Assembly: GCA_964017155.1 (NCBI GenBank)
Contig: OZ024854.1
Span: 69,520,754-69,584,753, forward strand
Direction of reading: 5' to 3'
Source of the DNA: Oasisia sp. SBJ-2009
Taxonomy: Eukaryota; Annelida; Polychaeta; Sabellida; Siboglinidae
Length of the DNA stretch: 64,000 bases
Shown here: piece after piece, positions 60,883-64,000 of the stretch
How the letters are laid out: each line of letters starts with the position of its first letter
Numbering within the stretch: the stretch's first letter is position 1
Position numbers and translations under genes: made by a program
The notes under the pieces: generated by a model
Database searches by the model: none
Told to the model about the DNA's origin: nothing
Seen by the model: only the letters and a program-made list of their open reading frames with translations

Positions 60883-61818
60883 GTTAAGGTCGCCAAATGC
60901 CTCGCTCGTCGTCTAATGATTTTATATTAGTGGTTCCTTATTACTCCCGCCGTTTACCCACCGGTCGGCACGGCACGGCACGGAACTTTGTTGAAACAGG
61001 TTTAAACAGAAATTCTCGTTTCCCCAACTGATCCCCCGTAGACGGATCGGACTTTGTCGTTTTCCTCGATTATCCGAAAGTTGGCAAAATGACGCGCACG
61101 GCCATTAGGCTTCCTCCAGAGAGTCGTAGTTACTCCCCGTGCGCGACACACGCCCGAGAAGACCGACCGGCGTGTCGAACCTTGCCGTTTTTCTCGTTTC
61201 GCAGAACTGATCCCCCGTAGACGGACAGGACTTAGTCGTTTTCCTCGGTTTGTTTCCCAAAGTTGGCAAAACGACGCGCCCGGTCGGTCATTCGTCTACA
61301 TGCACAAGTGATCTCTACCGTCGTCGAGTCCGTCTTTCCCGTCTCTCTCCCTCCGCCGGCCCGGGCCGGGCCGGGCCGCGCCGCGCCGGGCAGGGCCGCG
61401 CCGGGCAGTTACCGGCGCCCGGCCGGGCTTCGGAACGCGACCGGCGGCAAGGCTTCGGAGCACACGACTGGGCCGGGCTTCGGCATGCGACCAGCGGCCG
61501 GGCTTCGGAACGCGACCAGGTTTCGGCGCACACTACCGGGCCAGGTTTCGGCACGCCGCTTGCTCAACTGATCCCCCGTAGACGGATCGGACTTTGTCGT
61601 CGTTTTCCTCGATTTCTCCAACTATCACCCTGTTAAGGTCGCCAAATGCCTCGTCACCTCATCTAGCTAGTGGTTTCTTATTACTCCCGCCGTTTACCCT
61701 CCGGTCGGCACGGAATTCTGTTGAAAAGAATGTAGACAGACATTTACGCTTCCCCAACTGATCCCCCGTAGACGGATGGGACTTTGTCGTTTTTCTCAGT
61801 TTTTCCGACTATCACCCT
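60883..61818 (+). repeat. Unit 62: type II with one B/C tail
   Basis: The 936-bp unit has two GCGCC copies. Its single tail is a B/C hybrid, unlike the separate B and C of units 56 and 59. Confidence 0.95.
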
Positions 61819-62957
61819 GTTAAGGTCGCCAAATGCCTCGCTCGTCGTCTAATTATTTGATATTAGTGGTTACTTATTACTCCCGCCTTTTACCTACCGG
61901 TCGGCACGGCACGGCACGGAACAATGTTGAAACAGGTTTAAACAGAAATTCTCGTTTCCCCAACTGATCCCCCGTAGACGGATCGGACTTTGTCGTTTTC
62001 CTCGATTATCCGAAAGTTGGCAAAATGACGCGCACGGCCATTAGGCTTCCTCGAGAGAGTCGTAGTTACTCCCCGTGCGCGACACACGCCCGAGAAGACC
62101 GACCGGCGCGTCGAACTTTGCCGTTTTTCTCGATTCGCAGAACTGATCCCCCGTAGACGGATAGGACTTAGTCGTTTTCCTCGGTTTGTTTCCAAAAGTT
62201 GGCAAAACGACGCGCCCGGTCGGTCATTCGTCTACATGCACAAGTGATCTCTACCGTCGTCGAGTCCGTCTTTCCCGTCTGTCTCCCTCCGCCGGCCCGG
62301 GCCGGGCCGCGCCGCGCCGCGCCGCGCCGCGCCGGGCAAGGCCGCGCCGGGCAGTTACCGGCGCCCGGTCGGGCTTCGGAACGCGACCGACGGCAAGGCT
62401 TCGGCGCGCACGACTGGGCCGGGCTTCGGCATGCGACCAGCGGCCGGGCTTCGGAACGCGACCAGGTTTCGGCGCAAACTACCGGGCCAGGTTTCGGCAC
62501 GCCGCTTGCTCAACTGATCCCCCGTAGACGGATCGGACTTTGTCGTCGTTTTCCTCGATTTCTCCAACTAACACCCTGTTAAGGTCGCCAAATGCCTCGT
62601 CACCTCATCTAGCTAGTGGTTTCTTATTACTCCCGCCGTTTACCCTCCGGTCGGCACGAAATTCTATTGAAAAGAATGTAGACAGACATTTACGCTTCCC
62701 CAACTGATCCCCCGTAGACGGATCGGACTTTGTCGTCGTTTTTCTCGATTTCTCCAACTATCACCCTGTTAAGGTCGCCAAATGCCTCGTCACCTCATCT
62801 AGCTAGTGGTTTCTTATTACTCCCGCCGTTTACCCTCCGGTCGGCACGAAATTATATTGAAAAGAATGTAGACAGACATTTACGCTTCCCCAACTGATCC
62901 CCCGTAGACGGATCGGACTTTGTCGTCGTTTTTCTCGATTTCTCCAACTATCACCCT
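61819..62957 (+). repeat. Unit 63: type I, five pentamers, haplotype T
   Basis: The 1139-bp unit has five GCGCC-type copies (62306-62330). Its start is haplotype T, unlike the haplotype G of units 51, 54, 57 and 60, pointing to exchange at its head. Confidence 0.95.
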
Positions 62958-63219
62958 GTTAAGGTCGCCAAATGCCTCGCTCGTCGTCTAATGATTTTAT
63001 ATTAGTGGTTCCTTATTACTCCCGCCGTTTACCCACCGGTCGGCACGGCACGGCACGGCACGGAACTTTGTTGAAACAGGTTTAAACAGAAATTGTCGTT
63101 TCCCCAACTGATCCCCCGTAGACGGATCGGACTTTGTCGTTTTCCTCGATTCGCAGAACTGATCCCCCGTAGACGGATGGGACTTTGTCGTTTTTCTCAG
63201 TTTTTCCGAATATCACCCT
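62958..63219 (+). repeat. Unit 64: 262-bp stub
   Basis: It has the same junctions as unit 52. Confidence 0.95.
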
Positions 63220-64000
63220 GTTAAGGTCGCCAAATGCCTCGCTCGTCGTCTAATGATTTTATATTAGTGGTTCCTTATTACTCCCGCCGTTTACCCACCG
63301 GTCGGCACGGCACGGCACGGAACTTTGTTGAAACAGGTTTAAACAGAAATTCTCGTTTCCCCAACTGATCCCCCGTAGACGGATCGGACTTTGTCGTTTT
63401 CCTCGATTATCCGAAAGTTGGCAAAATGACGCGCACGGCCATTAGGCTTCCTCCAGAGAGTCGTAGTTACTCCCCGTGCGCGACACACGCCCGAGAAGAC
63501 CGACCGGCGTGTCGAACCTTGCCGTTTTTCTCGTTTCGCAGAACTGATCCCCCGTAGACGGACAGGACTTAGTCGTTTTCCTCGGTTTGTTTCCCAAAGT
63601 TGGCAAAACGACGCGCCCGGTCGGTCATTCGTCTACATGCACAAGTGATCTCTACCGTCGTCGAGTCCGTCTTTCCCGTCTCTCTCCCTCCGCCGGCCCG
63701 GGCCGGGCCGGGCCGCGCCGCGCCGGGCAGGGCCGCGCCGGGCAGTTACCGGCGCCCGGCCGGGCTTCGGAACGCGACCGGCGGCAAGGCTTCGGAGCAC
63801 ACGACTGGGCCGGGCTTCGGCATGCGACCAGCGGCCGGGCTTCGGAACGCGACCAGGTTTCGGCGCACACTACCGGGCCAGGTTTCGGCACGCCGCTTGC
63901 TCAACTGATCCCCCGTAGACGGATCGGACTTTGTCGTCGTTTTCCTCGATTTCTCCAACTATCACCCTGTTAAGGTCGCCAAATGCCTCGTCACCTCATC
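63220..64000 (+). repeat. Unit 65: type II, cut by the window end
   Basis: This begins the sixth copy of the 2.5-kb repeat. It is complete to the start of its B-type tail (63969), then the window ends, so the array continues beyond it. It has two GCGCC copies. Confidence 0.94.

Larger units (their letters stand above)
60883..63219 (+). repeat. 2.5-kb higher-order repeat, copy 5 (units 62-64)
   Basis: Length is 2337 bp. It is shorter because one tail is fused in unit 62 (190 bp), the pentamer run has three fewer copies (15 bp), and the GGCAC run has one fewer copy (5 bp). Confidence 0.94.
1..64000. repeat. Complex satellite array filling the whole window (65 units)
   Basis: Every stretch belongs to diverged copies of one modular repeat, all in the same orientation. 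Names used below: A1, A2 and A3 are sub-blocks of the long head module; GC is the pentamer plus 25-bp minisatellite domain; B and C are short tails. B tails carry CTAGCTAGTGGTTTC and C tails carry CTAGTTAGTGTTTCC; B/C means a tail starting as B and ending as C. Start haplotype G reads TCTAATGATTTTATATTAG and haplotype T reads TCTAATTATTTGATATTAG. Type I units read GTCTGTCTCCC before the pentamer and mostly GGGCAAGGCC after it; type II units read GTCTCTCTCCC and mostly GGGCAGGGCC. No intervening unique DNA was seen. Both ends lie inside the array, so its true length is unknown. Confidence 0.97.

Noticed and set aside
1..64000. CRISPR array
   Set aside because: Repeats are hundreds of bases long with no unique spacers; all intervening sequence is itself repeated.
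1..64000. An R2-type or piggyBac-type transposon body
   Set aside because: No reverse transcriptase, endonuclease or transposase reading frame exists in the window; only target-like DNA is present.
1..64000. Ordinary ribosomal intergenic spacer of one rDNA unit
   Set aside because: Not excluded, but 64 kb without any rRNA gene or a recognisable spacer promoter makes a separate satellite more likely; flanking sequence would decide.

Overview
The whole window is one tandem-repeat (satellite) array. I find no credible protein-coding gene, no complete rRNA or tRNA gene, no transposon coding region and no CRISPR array. Every base from 1 to 64000 belongs to diverged copies of one modular repeat. 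This suggests a eukaryotic heterochromatic or rDNA-associated satellite. CpG is abundant and mostly intact, which fits a genome with little germline CpG methylation such as many arthropods; that is inference and I do not name a species.

Basic design. By my reading there are 65 units, each starting with the motif GTTAAGGTCGCCAAATGCCT and most about 0.94-1.15 kb long. A full unit has a long head of about 750 bp (module A) and one to three tails of about 180-190 bp (modules B and C). Module A contains sub-blocks A1, A2 and A3, then a very GC-rich domain made of a (GCGCC)n pentamer run and a 25-bp minisatellite. Each sub-block ends in a shared box containing GATCCCCCGTAGACGGAT. Boxes recur about every 180-190 bp, or about twice that across A3 plus the GC-rich domain.

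Most notable signal. Each module start resembles the highly conserved stretch of eukaryotic 28S rRNA that is the target of R2 retrotransposons and of the homing endonuclease I-PpoI: about 37 bp with 4 mismatches, compared from memory. The 19 bp lying just upstream in 28S follow almost immediately, but inverted. A further inverted copy of the target lies inside A2. I count 165 direct module starts and 57 inverted A2 copies. The satellite therefore appears to be built on rearranged pieces of the 28S insertion hot spot.

Layout. Bases 1-11000 hold a tandem 4753-bp duplication (about 1467-6219 and 6220-10972). Bases 11000-18000 hold single units with local duplications. Bases 17800-27400 hold a 945-bp duplication and then a 4328-bp tandem duplication (18758-23085 and 23086-27413). 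Bases 27400-41400 are mixed units, including the rather private unit 33. Bases 41400-50800 are 936-bp units mixed with others and include a pentamer run of 24 copies at 44011. Bases 50815-64000 are a regular higher-order repeat of about 2.5 kb: type II unit, type I unit, then a 262-bp stub, in five copies plus a partial sixth. Between these copies the pentamer run in the type I unit changes from 9 to 21, 8, 8 and 5, while the type II run stays at 2. Open reading frames across the GC-rich domain are artefacts of stop-free GC-rich sequence.
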